DNA of 64,000 bases from Rhizobium brockwellii (GTDB taxonomy: Bacteria > Pseudomonadota > Alphaproteobacteria > Rhizobiales > Rhizobiaceae): contig NZ_CP053439.1 in NCBI RefSeq assembly GCF_000769405.2, positions 682,001 through 746,000 on the forward strand, written 5' to 3'. How positions within the stretch are numbered: the first letter of the stretch is position 1; each line of letters begins with the position of its first letter. A program made the position numbers and the translations under genes. The notes under the pieces are model-generated. The model had not been told where the DNA came from. It saw only the letters and a list, made by a program, of their open reading frames with translations, and did no database searches. Shown here piece after piece: positions 1 to 9,191 of the stretch.

Positions 1-1
1 C

Positions 2-292
2 CTGCCGAGCAGTATCAAGTCAGAGCACGGCTTCCTGATGGCGCGACCCTTCACACACGACGTCAATCACGCCATCGACCTGTGCCGGGAAGTCCGGCCG
101 GATGCGGTTTGGCACCTTGCCCGCGGCCGCCAGACAGCGGATGATTCGCTCTACGGTGCGCAGCTGCGCGAGATCAAGGAGAGCGAAAGCGTGCTCGGTG
201 AAGCCGAGAGCAATCACGCCGCGCTGGCGCTCACGCTGGCGGCGCTGCGGGCGCATGTGCGGCAGGAAGATGAAAAGAGGGCAGGTGCGTGA
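2..292 (+). CDS. 3' end of an unidentified protein, cut by the window edge
   Basis: An open frame enters from the left edge and runs about 96 codons to a TGA. The visible part is polar and helix-prone, with an internal Met (codon at 38) that could mimic a start, but the frame is open upstream of it, so this is probably the C-terminal part of a longer gene. I recognise no family. An antisense frame covers the same stretch. It converges on the ArsR-type gene. Confidence 0.4.
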   Translation: MPSSIKSEHGFLMARPFTHDVNHAIDLCREVRPDAVWHLARGRQTADDSLYGAQLREIKESESVLGEAESNHAALALTLAALRAHVRQEDEKRAGA

Positions 293-337
293 GGGCGCTA
301 GAGAGTGCCTCGGAACCTCTTGCGGGTCGGCAATAAC

Positions 338-1024
338 CTACGCATCGACCGGAAAAAGCTTCAGAAACTGCCGGTCGCCCTCCGGCGAAAACAGGATCGA
401 GCGGCTTTCGGCCGTGCGCCGCGCCCAGCCTTTGTCGAGGAAGCTTGAAAGCAGGGCCTTGCCGAGGCTGCCGGCGAGGTGGGCGCGCCTTTCGCTCCAG
501 TCGAGGCAGGAGCGGCAGAGCGGCCGGCGCGACGATCTGAGGTCGCCGACATTAATGCCGATGCGTTTGAGATCGCCTTCGCCCTTTTCCGTCAGCGCCA
601 GGCCGTCTCCGACCGCGTCGATCGAGCCGGAGGCAATCAGGCTGTCGAGCATGCGCACGCCGTAATCGCCGGCAAGGTGATCGTAGCAGATGCGCGCCTT
701 GCGCAGCGCCGGCTCCTTCGGTCCCGGCTGGTGACGCAGATGCCCGCGTCCGGCGGCAAAGCCCATCATGCTTTCGATCAGCCGGGCGACGGCCTCGTCG
801 GCCAGCGTGAAATAACGATGACGCCCCTGCTTGCGCTGGGCAAGCAGCCCGCCGGCCTCGAGCTTAGCCAGATGCGTGCTCGCCGTCTGCACAGTGATGC
901 CGCCGACCCCGGCAAGCTCGGTCGCCGTCAGCGCCCGGCCGCCGGTGAGTGCCGCCAGCATGTTGGCGCGGGCGGGATCGCCGATGAGCGCGCCGATCTG
1001 CGCAATGTCTGGACCTTCCTTCAT
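338..1024 (-). CDS. ArsR-family winged-helix transcriptional regulator
   Basis: A 228-residue cytoplasmic DNA-binding regulator. Residues about 8-85 form an ArsR/MarR-like winged helix (IGDPARANMLAAL, then TVQTASTHLAKLEAGGLL as recognition helix, then a wing ending GRHRYF). The C-terminal 140 residues are an extension found in a subset of ArsR proteins; it contains a Cys pair (CRSC), but I see no clear metal site. It is divergent from the NIPSNAP/monooxygenase-like pair, with a 72-bp gap, and probably controls it. An inverted repeat overlaps its own start codon, which suggests autoregulation. The family is clear; the ligand is unknown. Confidence 0.85.
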   Translation of the reverse strand: MKEGPDIAQIGALIGDPARANMLAALTGGRALTATELAGVGGITVQTASTHLAKLEAGGLLAQRKQGRHRYFTLADEAVARLIESMMGFAAGRGHLRHQPGPKEPALRKARICYDHLAGDYGVRMLDSLIASGSIDAVGDGLALTEKGEGDLKRIGINVGDLRSSRRPLCRSCLDWSERRAHLAGSLGKALLSSFLDKGWARRTAESRSILFSPEGDRQFLKLFPVDA

Positions 1025-1046
1025 ACTTCGATCGTAACCGAAGCAT
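1023..1046. promoter_or_regulatory. Candidate ArsR operator
   Basis: Inverted repeat ATACTTCG-N8-CGAAGCAT, 7 of 8 positions matching between arms. It begins at the start codon of the ArsR gene and lies in the divergent promoter region before the NIPSNAP gene. Binding here could repress both directions. This is inferred from symmetry and position. Confidence 0.45.
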
Positions 1047-1096
1047 CGCCGTCAGGCAATCTGCGAAAACGGGTGGGCAGCCAAAGGAGAAACGAT

Positions 1097-1426
1097 ATGA
1101 TCACCTGCTTCATCCGCTATCAGATCGACCCCTTCAAGAAGGAGGCGTTTGCTGAATATGCCCGCAACTGGGGCCAGGCAATCCCGAAGAATGGCGCCGA
1201 CCTGATCGGCTATTTCGGTCCGCATGAGGGCTCGGCAACGACCGCTTACGGCGTCTATAACATCGAGAGCCTCGCCGCCTACGAAGCCTATCGCGCCAGG
1301 CTGGCTTCCGACCCGCTCGGCCGTGAGAATTATGAATTTGCCAGACGCGAAGGCTTCATCCTGAAGGAGGATCGCATCTTCCTCAAAAATGTCTCCGCTC
1401 CCCACGCCAAGCTGGTGCTGTCATGA
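1097..1426 (+). CDS. NIPSNAP family protein
   Basis: A 109-residue small alpha/beta-barrel (dimeric ferredoxin-like) protein. The family signature is visible: an N-terminal ITCFIRYQIDPFKKEAFAEY strand-helix and an aromatic-rich centre (YGVYNIESLAAYEAYRARL). The ATG at 1097 is chosen because AAAGGAGAAACGAT lies just upstream; longer in-frame extensions run back through the ArsR gene and are not credible. Its last codons overlap the next gene by 4 bp (ATGA), so the two are translationally coupled. Bacterial NIPSNAP proteins mostly lack a known function. Confidence 0.85.
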   Translation: MITCFIRYQIDPFKKEAFAEYARNWGQAIPKNGADLIGYFGPHEGSATTAYGVYNIESLAAYEAYRARLASDPLGRENYEFARREGFILKEDRIFLKNVSAPHAKLVLS

Positions 1427-1773
1427 TCGCCGTCATCTTCGAAGTCGTGCCCTATATGGGCGAACGCCACAAATATCTGGATCTCGCCGGCGAGTTGCGC
1501 GGCGAGCTCGAAAAGATCGACGGATTCATTTCGATCGAGCGTTTCGAGAGCCTGACGAACCGCGGCAAGCTGCTGTCGCTCTCCTTCTTCCGCGATGAGG
1601 AAGCCGTCAAGCAGTGGCGCAATCTCGATGTGCACCGGGCAGCCCAGCAGGCCGGACGCGGCGGCATCTTTGCCGATTACCGCCTGCGGATCGCCAGCGT
1701 CATCCGCGATTACGGCATGTTCGAACGCGACGAGGCGCCGGCCGACAGCCGCCGCGTTCACGACGCGGCCTGA
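1423..1773 (+). CDS. Antibiotic biosynthesis monooxygenase-like (ABM fold) protein
   Basis: A 116-residue protein of the dimeric alpha+beta barrel superfamily. Typical features are an N-terminal MIAVIFEVVPYMGERHKYLD strand/helix, then GFISIERFES and LLSLSFFRDEEAVKQWRN, the usual ABM layout with a central Trp. Members are cofactor-free oxygenases or haem-degrading enzymes, but the substrate cannot be read from sequence. It overlaps the upstream NIPSNAP gene by 4 bp and probably shares its ArsR-controlled promoter. The last 20 residues are polar and probably disordered. Confidence 0.8.
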   Translation: MIAVIFEVVPYMGERHKYLDLAGELRGELEKIDGFISIERFESLTNRGKLLSLSFFRDEEAVKQWRNLDVHRAAQQAGRGGIFADYRLRIASVIRDYGMFERDEAPADSRRVHDAA

Positions 1774-1903
1774 TCGCCGGCGTCGGCAAACTCTGCCGCT
1801 CACTCATCGGCCACCCGAATAAATTCCCGAAATCGGCCACCGCTTCAGGCTTTGGTAACTAAGTTGCGTAACCATAACGGACAGTTAAGCGTAGAGCGTA
1901 TGA

Positions 1904-3058
<1,155 letters not shown>

Positions 3059-3124
3059 GCACCACCTTCGCGAGATCGAGATACCTTCTTCCGATTTCCC
3101 TCCAGTTGCGGAAGAAGACCAAGG

Positions 3125-3156
3125 CGCCCGGGGTCAAACCCGGGCGTCCTCTTTTT
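3125..3156 (+). terminator. Intrinsic terminator after ccrM
   Basis: Stem CGCCCGGG / CCCGGGCG with a 6-nt loop, followed after a few bases by TTTTT. It lies 65 bp after the ccrM stop codon. Confidence 0.75.
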
Positions 3157-3164
3157 GTTTTTGC

Positions 3165-3208
3165 GCAATTCCGGACGCAAAACCGCTCTACACTTTTGCC
3201 GGAATTGC
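3165..3208. repeat. Palindromic intergenic repeat
   Basis: Arms GCAATTCCGG and CCGGAATTGC enclose an inner core of CGCAAAACCG and CACTTTTG. The core resembles the inner part of the AGAGCATGATG palindromes near 21.05 and 23.05 kb, so these are probably one rhizobial repeat family with different outer arms. Confidence 0.6.
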
Positions 3209-3226
3209 TCCAGTTCGGAAATCTGA

Positions 3227-3592
3227 TCAGAACTCCTGGTAATCGGTGACGTCGACCCGTGTGACGCGGCCTTCCGCGTTGAAGGTGATCGTCTCCTCGC
3301 CCTCGCGGATCAGCGGCTTGCCTGATTTGCTGTGGGTGGCGCGCACCGACCAGACCGACCGGCCGCACAGCGGCGTCAACGTTTCCACCAGCGAATTTTC
3401 CGCCGTCTGGTCGGGATAGTCATCGAAATAACGCCGGAAGGCGGCCATGATTTCGGCGCGGCCGGTGAGATCGCCGACGCCGTTCGAGACATAGGTCGCG
3501 TCCTCGGCGAAATAAGCCTCGATGGCGGGAAAATCGAGGGCGTTGATGGCGGCGTGAAAACGTTCGATTTCTTCTGCGGGGTCGAATGCCAT
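3227..3592 (-). CDS. SnoaL-like / NTF2-fold protein
   Basis: A 121-residue protein of the NTF2-like superfamily. The pattern EEIERFHAAINALDFPAIEA, then YFAEDATYV, TGRAEIMAAFRRYF and a C-terminal beta-rich segment is typical of SnoaL-like domains of unassigned substrate. It lies 5 bp after the HAD phosphatase and is the last gene of a minus-strand mutY-HAD-SnoaL operon. No catalytic residues can be assigned with confidence. Confidence 0.78.
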   Translation of the reverse strand: MAFDPAEEIERFHAAINALDFPAIEAYFAEDATYVSNGVGDLTGRAEIMAAFRRYFDDYPDQTAENSLVETLTPLCGRSVWSVRATHSKSGKPLIREGEETITFNAEGRVTRVDVTDYQEF

Positions 3593-3597
3593 GGATA

Positions 3598-4218
3598 TCA
3601 GACCTTCAATCCGTAAGCGGCAAGATCGCTGCGCAGCTTCTCAGGCCCCGAAAACAGCACCGCATTCCAGCCGTAGGCCTTGGCGCCTTCGACATTAACA
3701 GGCGCGTCGTCGATGAAGATCGTCGCAGCCGGATCGAGGCCGAAGCTTTTCGTATGCGTCTCGTAGATGGCGATATCGGGTTTGATCAGGCCGACATCGC
3801 CGGAAACGGTGACGCCGCGCGGTTTGGTCAGGAAGGGGAAACGCGCCTGCGCCTCGCGGAAGGTGTCGGAGGCGAAGTTTGTCAGCATCGTCACGTCGCG
3901 CCCCTCGGCGATCAGCCCTTCCATGATCGCGACGCTGTCGTCATAGGCGTGCGGAACCATCTCGTGCCAATATTTGCGGAAGGCGCGGATATGCTCTTCG
4001 CGGGCAGGGTGCTGTTCGATCAGCAGCGCTTCGGCCTCCGCCCAGGTGCGGCCGCGGTCCTGCTCGATGTTCCAGTCATGGGTGCAGATATTGGCGAAGA
4101 ACCAGTTGCGCTCGGCCTCATCAGGGATGAGGCGGCTGAAGGGAAGATGCGGATCGTAATGAATAAGGACTTTGCCGATATCGAAAACGATATGTCTTAT
4201 GTCGGTGGTCATGGTCAT
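3598..4218 (-). CDS. HAD-superfamily hydrolase (HAD-IA, YihX-like)
   Basis: A 206-residue soluble hydrolase. Motif I reads VFDIGKVL, with the nucleophile Asp but Gly in place of the usual second acidic residue, as in the YihX-type DLGNV variant. Motif II is MLTNFAS, motif III Lys lies in GLIKPD, and motif IV is IFIDDAPVN. YihX-type enzymes dephosphorylate sugar phosphates, but the substrate here is unknown. Its ATG overlaps the mutY stop by 4 bp, so it is translationally coupled to mutY. A role in sanitising a sugar phosphate or nucleotide alongside DNA repair is only a guess. Confidence 0.85.
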   Translation of the reverse strand: MTMTTDIRHIVFDIGKVLIHYDPHLPFSRLIPDEAERNWFFANICTHDWNIEQDRGRTWAEAEALLIEQHPAREEHIRAFRKYWHEMVPHAYDDSVAIMEGLIAEGRDVTMLTNFASDTFREAQARFPFLTKPRGVTVSGDVGLIKPDIAIYETHTKSFGLDPAATIFIDDAPVNVEGAKAYGWNAVLFSGPEKLRSDLAAYGLKV

Positions 4219-5306
4219 CCCTTGGATGTTTTAAACGCGAGAGGAATAGCCGCTGCGATCGCTTTTTTCATGATGGTTGGTAAGGCCTGGGCTTCAAGAT
4301 TTGTAACCGGCTCCCACCATCCGTCATTCGTGCCGACCTTGGCAGCGATTGCCGCACGCCAGATCGAAAGCCTGAGCTCGAAATGGGTGAAGACATGGAT
4401 GACGGTGCCAGCGGCCTGCCATGCCGCATCGAAGGGCGCGGCGGCGGCCGAGGTCTCGCCGTCGATGCGCGCCGTCCACGCCGTTGTCGGCACCTCGGTC
4501 ATGCCGCCGAGCAGGCCGCTGTCGATACGCCGCCGCAAGAGGATCTCGCCATCACCGGTTACCGCGATGAAGGCCGCGCCATATCTGACCGGCTTCTCCT
4601 TCTTCGCCGCCTTGATCGGAAAGAGCTCGGGATCGGAAGATTTGAGTGCTTCGCAGGCACCCCGGAACGGACAGAGCGAACAGGCCGGCCGCTTAGGCGT
4701 GCAGATCGTCGCCCCGAGATCCATCATCGCCTGGGCGAAATCGCCGGGCCGTGTCTCAGGCGTCAGCAGCGCCACCTTCTCCTTCATCGCCGGCTTTGCG
4801 GCTGGAAGCGGCGTGGCGATGGCATAGAGCCTGGAGATCACTCGCTCGACATTGCCGTCCATGACCGCCGCCTGCCGGTTGAAGGCGATGGCCGCGACGG
4901 CTGCTGCGGTATAGTCGCCGATGCCAGGCAGCGACTTGAGGCCCTCTTCGGTATCGGGAAAGATGCCGCCATGCACTTTCGCCACCGCTTCGGCGCATTT
5001 CTTCAGGTTGCGGGCCCGCGCATAATAGCCGAGCCCCGCCCAGGCGGCCATCACCGCGTCGTTTTCGGCTGCGGCAAGATCGGTCACCTCGGGCCAGCGC
5101 TGGAGAAACCGCTCAAAATAGGGTTTGACCGCCTGCACCGTCGTCTGCTGCAGCATCACCTCGGACAGCCAGACGCGATAGGGATCGGCCTTGACGCCGC
5201 GGGCCGCCATGCCGGGCGAAACACGCCAGGGCAGCTCGCGGTGATGGCGATCGTACCAGTCGAGCAGGGGCTTTGCGGTGGGCGTGTCGAGTGTGGTGAT
5301 CGTCAT
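4215..5306 (-). CDS. mutY: A/G-specific adenine glycosylase MutY
   Basis: A 363-residue base-excision repair enzyme that removes adenine mispaired with 8-oxoguanine. Visible are the ELPWR N-terminus, SEVMLQQTTV, the helix-hairpin-helix LPGIGDYTAAA, the catalytic Asp in VMDGNVERV, and the iron-sulfur ligands C-X6-C-X2-C-X5-C near residue 200. The C-terminal part (FIAVTGDGEILLRRR onward) is the NUDIX-like 8-oxoG recognition domain. The frame is open further upstream, but the family starts at ATG 5306. It is first in the mutY-HAD-SnoaL operon and divergent from dciA. Confidence 0.94.
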   Translation of the reverse strand: MTITTLDTPTAKPLLDWYDRHHRELPWRVSPGMAARGVKADPYRVWLSEVMLQQTTVQAVKPYFERFLQRWPEVTDLAAAENDAVMAAWAGLGYYARARNLKKCAEAVAKVHGGIFPDTEEGLKSLPGIGDYTAAAVAAIAFNRQAAVMDGNVERVISRLYAIATPLPAAKPAMKEKVALLTPETRPGDFAQAMMDLGATICTPKRPACSLCPFRGACEALKSSDPELFPIKAAKKEKPVRYGAAFIAVTGDGEILLRRRIDSGLLGGMTEVPTTAWTARIDGETSAAAAPFDAAWQAAGTVIHVFTHFELRLSIWRAAIAAKVGTNDGWWEPVTNLEAQALPTIMKKAIAAAIPLAFKTSKG

Positions 5307-5426
5307 GATTTGCCGCGATAAGGGGAAGTGCCTATACTTGGCGAAACAATGCCGCGCGATCAAGTCGCCCCTACGAATTGACGCGCGAATTGGCATGCGA
5401 ATTGGCGGCGTCGCTGAAGGGTTTCG

Positions 5427-5918
5427 ATGAGTTATCCACGCAAAGGTGCAAAGCAGATTTCCGAGCTGGCGAACGGGCTGATCGATCCCGTGCTTGCCAG
5501 GCGGGCCGGCATCAACACGGCTCTGCTCGGCTCGTGGAGCGAAATTGCCGGCGAGGATTTCGCCGATTGCACCCGGCCGGAAAAGATCGCCTGGGCCCGC
5601 GGCGGCAATGAGACCGGCGGCTTCCGCCCCGGCGTGCTGACGATTGCCTGCGAAGGCGCGCGTGCGCTCTTTCTCACCCATGCGCAGGGCGAACTCATCC
5701 AGCGCATCAACAGCTTCTTCGGCTTTGCCGCCGTCCACCAGATCCGCATCGTCCAGAAGCCGGTCTCACAAGCCATCCGCCGCTCCCGCACCCCGCCGCC
5801 GCTGAAAGGCGAAGCCGCCCGCAAGCTCGAAGGCATGATGGAGGGCATCGAGAACGACAAGCTGCGCCAGGCAATCCAGCGCCTGGGCACCGCGGTGATG
5901 GGCAAGCGCGGACGATAA
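5427..5918 (+). CDS. DUF721 / DciA-like protein
   Basis: A 163-residue DUF721 protein; the family includes DciA, which helps load the replicative helicase in bacteria lacking DnaC. The N-terminus (ISELANGLIDPVLARRAGI) and LLGSWSEIAGEDFADCTRP are typical, followed by the beta-rich LTIACEGARALFLTH. Start ATG 5427 follows GGCGTCGCTGAAGGG. In rhizobia this gene usually precedes dsbA-like and smc genes. Here about 7 kb of accessory DNA separates them, and the last 195 bp of this gene recur at 11197-11397, so the 3' end was probably exchanged or duplicated when the cargo arrived. Confidence 0.8.
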   Translation: MSYPRKGAKQISELANGLIDPVLARRAGINTALLGSWSEIAGEDFADCTRPEKIAWARGGNETGGFRPGVLTIACEGARALFLTHAQGELIQRINSFFGFAAVHQIRIVQKPVSQAIRRSRTPPPLKGEAARKLEGMMEGIENDKLRQAIQRLGTAVMGKRGR

Positions 5919-6004
5919 ATGTGGCGCGTGCTCGATCGGAGCCGATGAAGTCCACAGGCGGACCAATCACGCACAGGTCACGCCTTCAAGGTCTCAGACC
6001 ATCG

Positions 6005-6448
6005 CTAAACCACACCCTTCTTCAGGATGAAGTTGCCATAGGGCCGTGTCTCACCTGTGTGAACCACCGCAAAGCAGGATTCAGCCAACGGATAATAGGC
6101 GAAGCGCTCGATAGACCTGCTCTTGATGCTGCGCTTTTCGACCGTCGAGCAGAGCAATTCCACATCCGCATGAACCGGTAGCATCGTGCCGGCCTGATCC
6201 GGATCCTCCATATGCATGAGCGGCTGTTCGACGAAGTGATCGAGCGGCATGACTGCCAGGATCGCCGCTATGGCGTCTGTGGCGCTCGCCGCGTTCATCG
6301 ACACGAGTTTGCCAGTCACGGTCTTCTTTGACACGCGGCACGCCGAAAAATTCTTGTCGACGATGGCGAGTTCATCCCCGTGGCCCATCGCGCTCAGTAT
6401 CCACAAAAGATCCGGGCAGAGAATCCCCGGAATGTTTTTCAGTGCCAT
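6005..6448 (-). CDS. fucU: FucU/RbsD-family sugar mutarotase (L-fucose mutarotase-like)
   Basis: A 147-residue protein of the RbsD/FucU family, which interconverts anomers of free sugars after uptake. The MGHGDELAIVDKNFSA block holds the conserved His and Asp, and the C-terminus (ERFAYYPLAESCFAVVHTGE, then YGNFILKKGV) is much closer to FucU than to RbsD. Start ATG 6448 is preceded by GGAGGAGCG; a 5-codon longer frame has no ribosome site. It is divergent from the LacI gene across a candidate operator, so it is probably co-regulated with the ABC transporter. That points to fucose or a similar sugar as substrate, which is inference. Confidence 0.85.
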   Translation of the reverse strand: MALKNIPGILCPDLLWILSAMGHGDELAIVDKNFSACRVSKKTVTGKLVSMNAASATDAIAAILAVMPLDHFVEQPLMHMEDPDQAGTMLPVHADVELLCSTVEKRSIKSRSIERFAYYPLAESCFAVVHTGETRPYGNFILKKGVV

Positions 6449-6492
6449 GTTCGCTCCTCCCAATGGACTCCAATATCGCCATAATAGCTAAC

Positions 6493-6515
6493 GAAAACGC
6501 TTGCGCAAACGTTTC
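6493..6515. promoter_or_regulatory. Candidate LacI-type operator
   Basis: GAAAACGCTTGCGCAAACGTTTC has a palindromic TTGCGCAA core with AACG/CGTT flanks, typical of LacI/GalR-family sites. It lies 45 bp upstream of fucU and 170 bp upstream of the LacI gene, suited to control both directions. Confidence 0.6.
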
Positions 6516-6684
6516 GATGGTCATATATCGATTTCCAGCATTTCATTGGAGGATGAAATAGACCGGGTGACCGTCGAGCTGGGAGGCTTGTTCGCGGGCG
6601 GCAATATTTCGACTTTTTGTTCTGGGGGTGACGCGGCGGCGGTTTGAAGCTGCGCGTCAGGCGTGATGGGAGAGGTCTGCAATC

Positions 6685-7689
6685 ATGGCGACAATCACTG
6701 ACGTTGCACGCGTCGCGGGTGTCTCGGTCTCTACCGTGTCGCACGTTGTCAACGGCACGCGGCATGTGAATGACGCGACGGCGGCGCTCGTCAGGCAGGC
6801 GATCGAAACCCTCGGATTTGTACCGAACGCCGTGGCCCGCTCACTGGTGCGATCATCGACGGATGCCGTGGGTATCGCGATCTCGATCAGCACCAACTAC
6901 TATTTCAACGATATCGTCTCCTCTATCGAAAGAGCCTGCGCCGCCATCGGCCAGCTCGTCTTTCTTTGCGACACGCAGAACGATCCGGAGACCGAGCTGC
7001 GGCTGGTCCGCGAACTCGTCCAGCGGCGAGTAGATGGGGTGATTTTGGCTCCGTCCGGCGATCCGGAAAACCGCGCCATCGACTATCTCAAATCGTCTCG
7101 CATGCCCTTCGTGCTTGTCGACCGTCTGACGGTTGCCGATGCGGACGGGGTTTGCCTGGACAACGAGGCGGCGATGGAGACGCTGATCGACCATCTGGTG
7201 GGCCACGGCCACCGCCGCATCGGCCTCATCGCCGGCGAGCCCGGGCTGCTTTCCACGATCGAACGCGTGCGTGGATACGTCGGCGCCATGCGCAAGCACG
7301 GGCTGGAGATCGATCGCAGCCTGATGAGCGAAGGCAATGCCAACAGCGCGGATGCCCGCCAATCGGCGCTTGAGATCTTAGGCCGGGCGGACCGCCCGAC
7401 GGCGATCGCCTCGGGCAACAATCTGGCCACGATCGGCGTCATGCGCGCTGTGCGGGATCTTGGCTTGCGCATCTCCGAGGATCTGGCGCTGATCGGCTTT
7501 GACGATTTCGATTGGGCCGACTGCTTCGAGCCGCGGCTGACCGTCATGGCGCAGCCAAGCGAGATGATCGGCATGCAGGCTGCGGAAATGCTGTCCAGGC
7601 GGATCAAATCGAGCACCGACGACGTGCGGCAGGTCCGCCTGCCGGCAAAACTGGTAATTCGCCGCTCCTGCGGCTGCGGAGGGCATTGA
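6685..7689 (+). CDS. LacI-family transcriptional regulator
   Basis: A 334-residue sugar-responsive repressor. Residues 1-55 are the LacI helix-turn-helix and hinge (ITDVARVAGVSVSTVSHVVN, then FVPNAVARSLV). The remainder is a periplasmic-binding-protein-like effector domain, including GVILAPSG, GHRRIGLIAG and LALIGFDDFDWADC. The C-terminus ends in an unusual Cys-rich SCGCGGH. Start ATG 6685 has GGGAGAGG upstream. It is first in the rightward group and 1 bp before the ABC ATPase gene, so regulator and transporter are probably one transcript. Confidence 0.92.
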   Translation: MATITDVARVAGVSVSTVSHVVNGTRHVNDATAALVRQAIETLGFVPNAVARSLVRSSTDAVGIAISISTNYYFNDIVSSIERACAAIGQLVFLCDTQNDPETELRLVRELVQRRVDGVILAPSGDPENRAIDYLKSSRMPFVLVDRLTVADADGVCLDNEAAMETLIDHLVGHGHRRIGLIAGEPGLLSTIERVRGYVGAMRKHGLEIDRSLMSEGNANSADARQSALEILGRADRPTAIASGNNLATIGVMRAVRDLGLRISEDLALIGFDDFDWADCFEPRLTVMAQPSEMIGMQAAEMLSRRIKSSTDDVRQVRLPAKLVIRRSCGCGGH

Positions 7690-7690
7690 A

Positions 7691-9178
7691 ATGACGTCGG
7701 CATTGGCTCTTGCTGGGATCACCAAATCCTTTCCGGGCGTGCGGGCCCTGAAAGGCGTGTCGTTTTCTCTGCAGCCCGGAGAAATCAGGGCGTTGGTGGG
7801 GGAGAACGGGGCCGGAAAATCGACGCTGATGAAGATCCTTTCCGGCGCCTATTCGGCCGACGAGGGGCGCATCGAGCTTTTTGGCGAAGCGGTGCTCGAC
7901 CCGACCCCAGCCGGGATGATCGCGCGCGGGGTTGCGGTTATCTATCAGGAACTGGCTCAGGCGCCGCACCTGACCGTCGCCGAAAACGTTCTGATGGGGC
8001 GGCTGCCGTGCAAGGGCGCCCTGATCGACTGGGGCGAGGCAAAGCGCCGGACCATCGAGGTTATTGACCGGCTCGGTTTCGATGTCGATCCGACCGCTCG
8101 GATCGGGACGCTCTCCGTTGCCAAGCGACAGATGGTGGAGATCGCCAAGGCCCTGGCGCGCAATGCCAGGATCATCGTTCTCGACGAGCCGTCGGCGGTG
8201 TTGGCGCAGGCAGAGATCGATCAGCTGTTTCGGGTTGTCCGGCAGTTGGCTCGTGAGAGCGGCGTTGCCTTCGTTTATATTTCGCATCGCCTGCGCGAGG
8301 TTTTCGAACTGAGCGACACGGTCACCGTTTTGCGCGACGGCACAGTCATCCACAACGGACCTTCCAATGGTCTGACGACGGACGATCTCATTCGCAGCAT
8401 GGTGGGCCGGGAAGTGGGCGACGTCTTCCCCACCCGCACGCCCCGGATCGGCGAGGAAGCGCTGTCCGCTCAGGGCATTTCGACGCCGGCGCTGCTCAAA
8501 AATGTCAGCATCCATGTTCGAAAGGGCGAGATCGTCGGTCTTTTCGGGCTGGCGGGTGCCGGCCGCACCGAGCTTTTGCGCGCCATCTACGGCGCGGATC
8601 CGCGTGGTGCCGGCGAAGTCAGGATCAACGGCGTGATGGCCAGCATCGGTTCGCCGCGCGCCGGCATCAGCAAGGGGCTCGGCCTGGTGCCGGAAGACCG
8701 CAAGACGGAGGGCCTCTTCCTGATACAGAGCGTCGGCTTCAACATCATGTCGGCGAGCCTGGCGCAGATCGTCCGTTTCGGGCTTCTTTCTCTGCGCCGC
8801 GAGCGCAAAATCGTGAACGGTCTGATCGAACGGCTGCGGATCAGGACGCCGAATGCCGCAGCAGCGACGCAGAACCTTTCGGGTGGCAATCAGCAGAAAT
8901 GCGTGCTGGCGAGGCTGGTCAGCGCCGGATGCGAGATCCTGCTGGCCGACGAGCCCACACGTGGCGTCGACGTCGGGGCCAAGCGCGAAATCTACGACCT
9001 GCTGGTCGAACTGGCGGAGGCCCGCGGGCTGGCAATCGTCATCGCTTCTTCCGAACTGCCTGAAATCCTTGGTTTGTGCGACCGGCTCTATGTCCTGAGA
9101 GAGGGCGAGGTGACGGCTGAACTCGACGCGCGCACCGCGACTGAAGAAGACGTCATGCACTTCGCGGCACTACATTAA
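7691..9178 (+). CDS. Sugar ABC transporter ATP-binding protein (RbsA/MglA-like, tandem ABC)
   Basis: A 495-residue inner-face ATPase with two ABC domains, typical of CUT2 monosaccharide importers. Domain 1 has Walker A GENGAGKST, a signature-like LSVAKRQMVEIAKAL and Walker B IIVLDEPS. Domain 2 has the usual degenerate Walker A (GLAGAGRTE), signature LSGGNQQK and LLADEPTRGVDVG. The degenerate second site is normal for this class. Its start lies 1 bp after the LacI stop. It should energise the adjacent permease with the periplasmic binding protein. Confidence 0.94.
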   Translation: MTSALALAGITKSFPGVRALKGVSFSLQPGEIRALVGENGAGKSTLMKILSGAYSADEGRIELFGEAVLDPTPAGMIARGVAVIYQELAQAPHLTVAENVLMGRLPCKGALIDWGEAKRRTIEVIDRLGFDVDPTARIGTLSVAKRQMVEIAKALARNARIIVLDEPSAVLAQAEIDQLFRVVRQLARESGVAFVYISHRLREVFELSDTVTVLRDGTVIHNGPSNGLTTDDLIRSMVGREVGDVFPTRTPRIGEEALSAQGISTPALLKNVSIHVRKGEIVGLFGLAGAGRTELLRAIYGADPRGAGEVRINGVMASIGSPRAGISKGLGLVPEDRKTEGLFLIQSVGFNIMSASLAQIVRFGLLSLRRERKIVNGLIERLRIRTPNAAAATQNLSGGNQQKCVLARLVSAGCEILLADEPTRGVDVGAKREIYDLLVELAEARGLAIVIASSELPEILGLCDRLYVLREGEVTAELDARTATEEDVMHFAALH

Positions 9179-9191
9179 TGAGGGGACTACC

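Noticed and set aside
3586..4827. 413-codon plus-strand frame
   Set aside because: Antisense to mutY and the HAD hydrolase, both with clear motifs.
7604..9160. 518-codon minus-strand frame
   Set aside because: Antisense to the tandem ABC ATPase.
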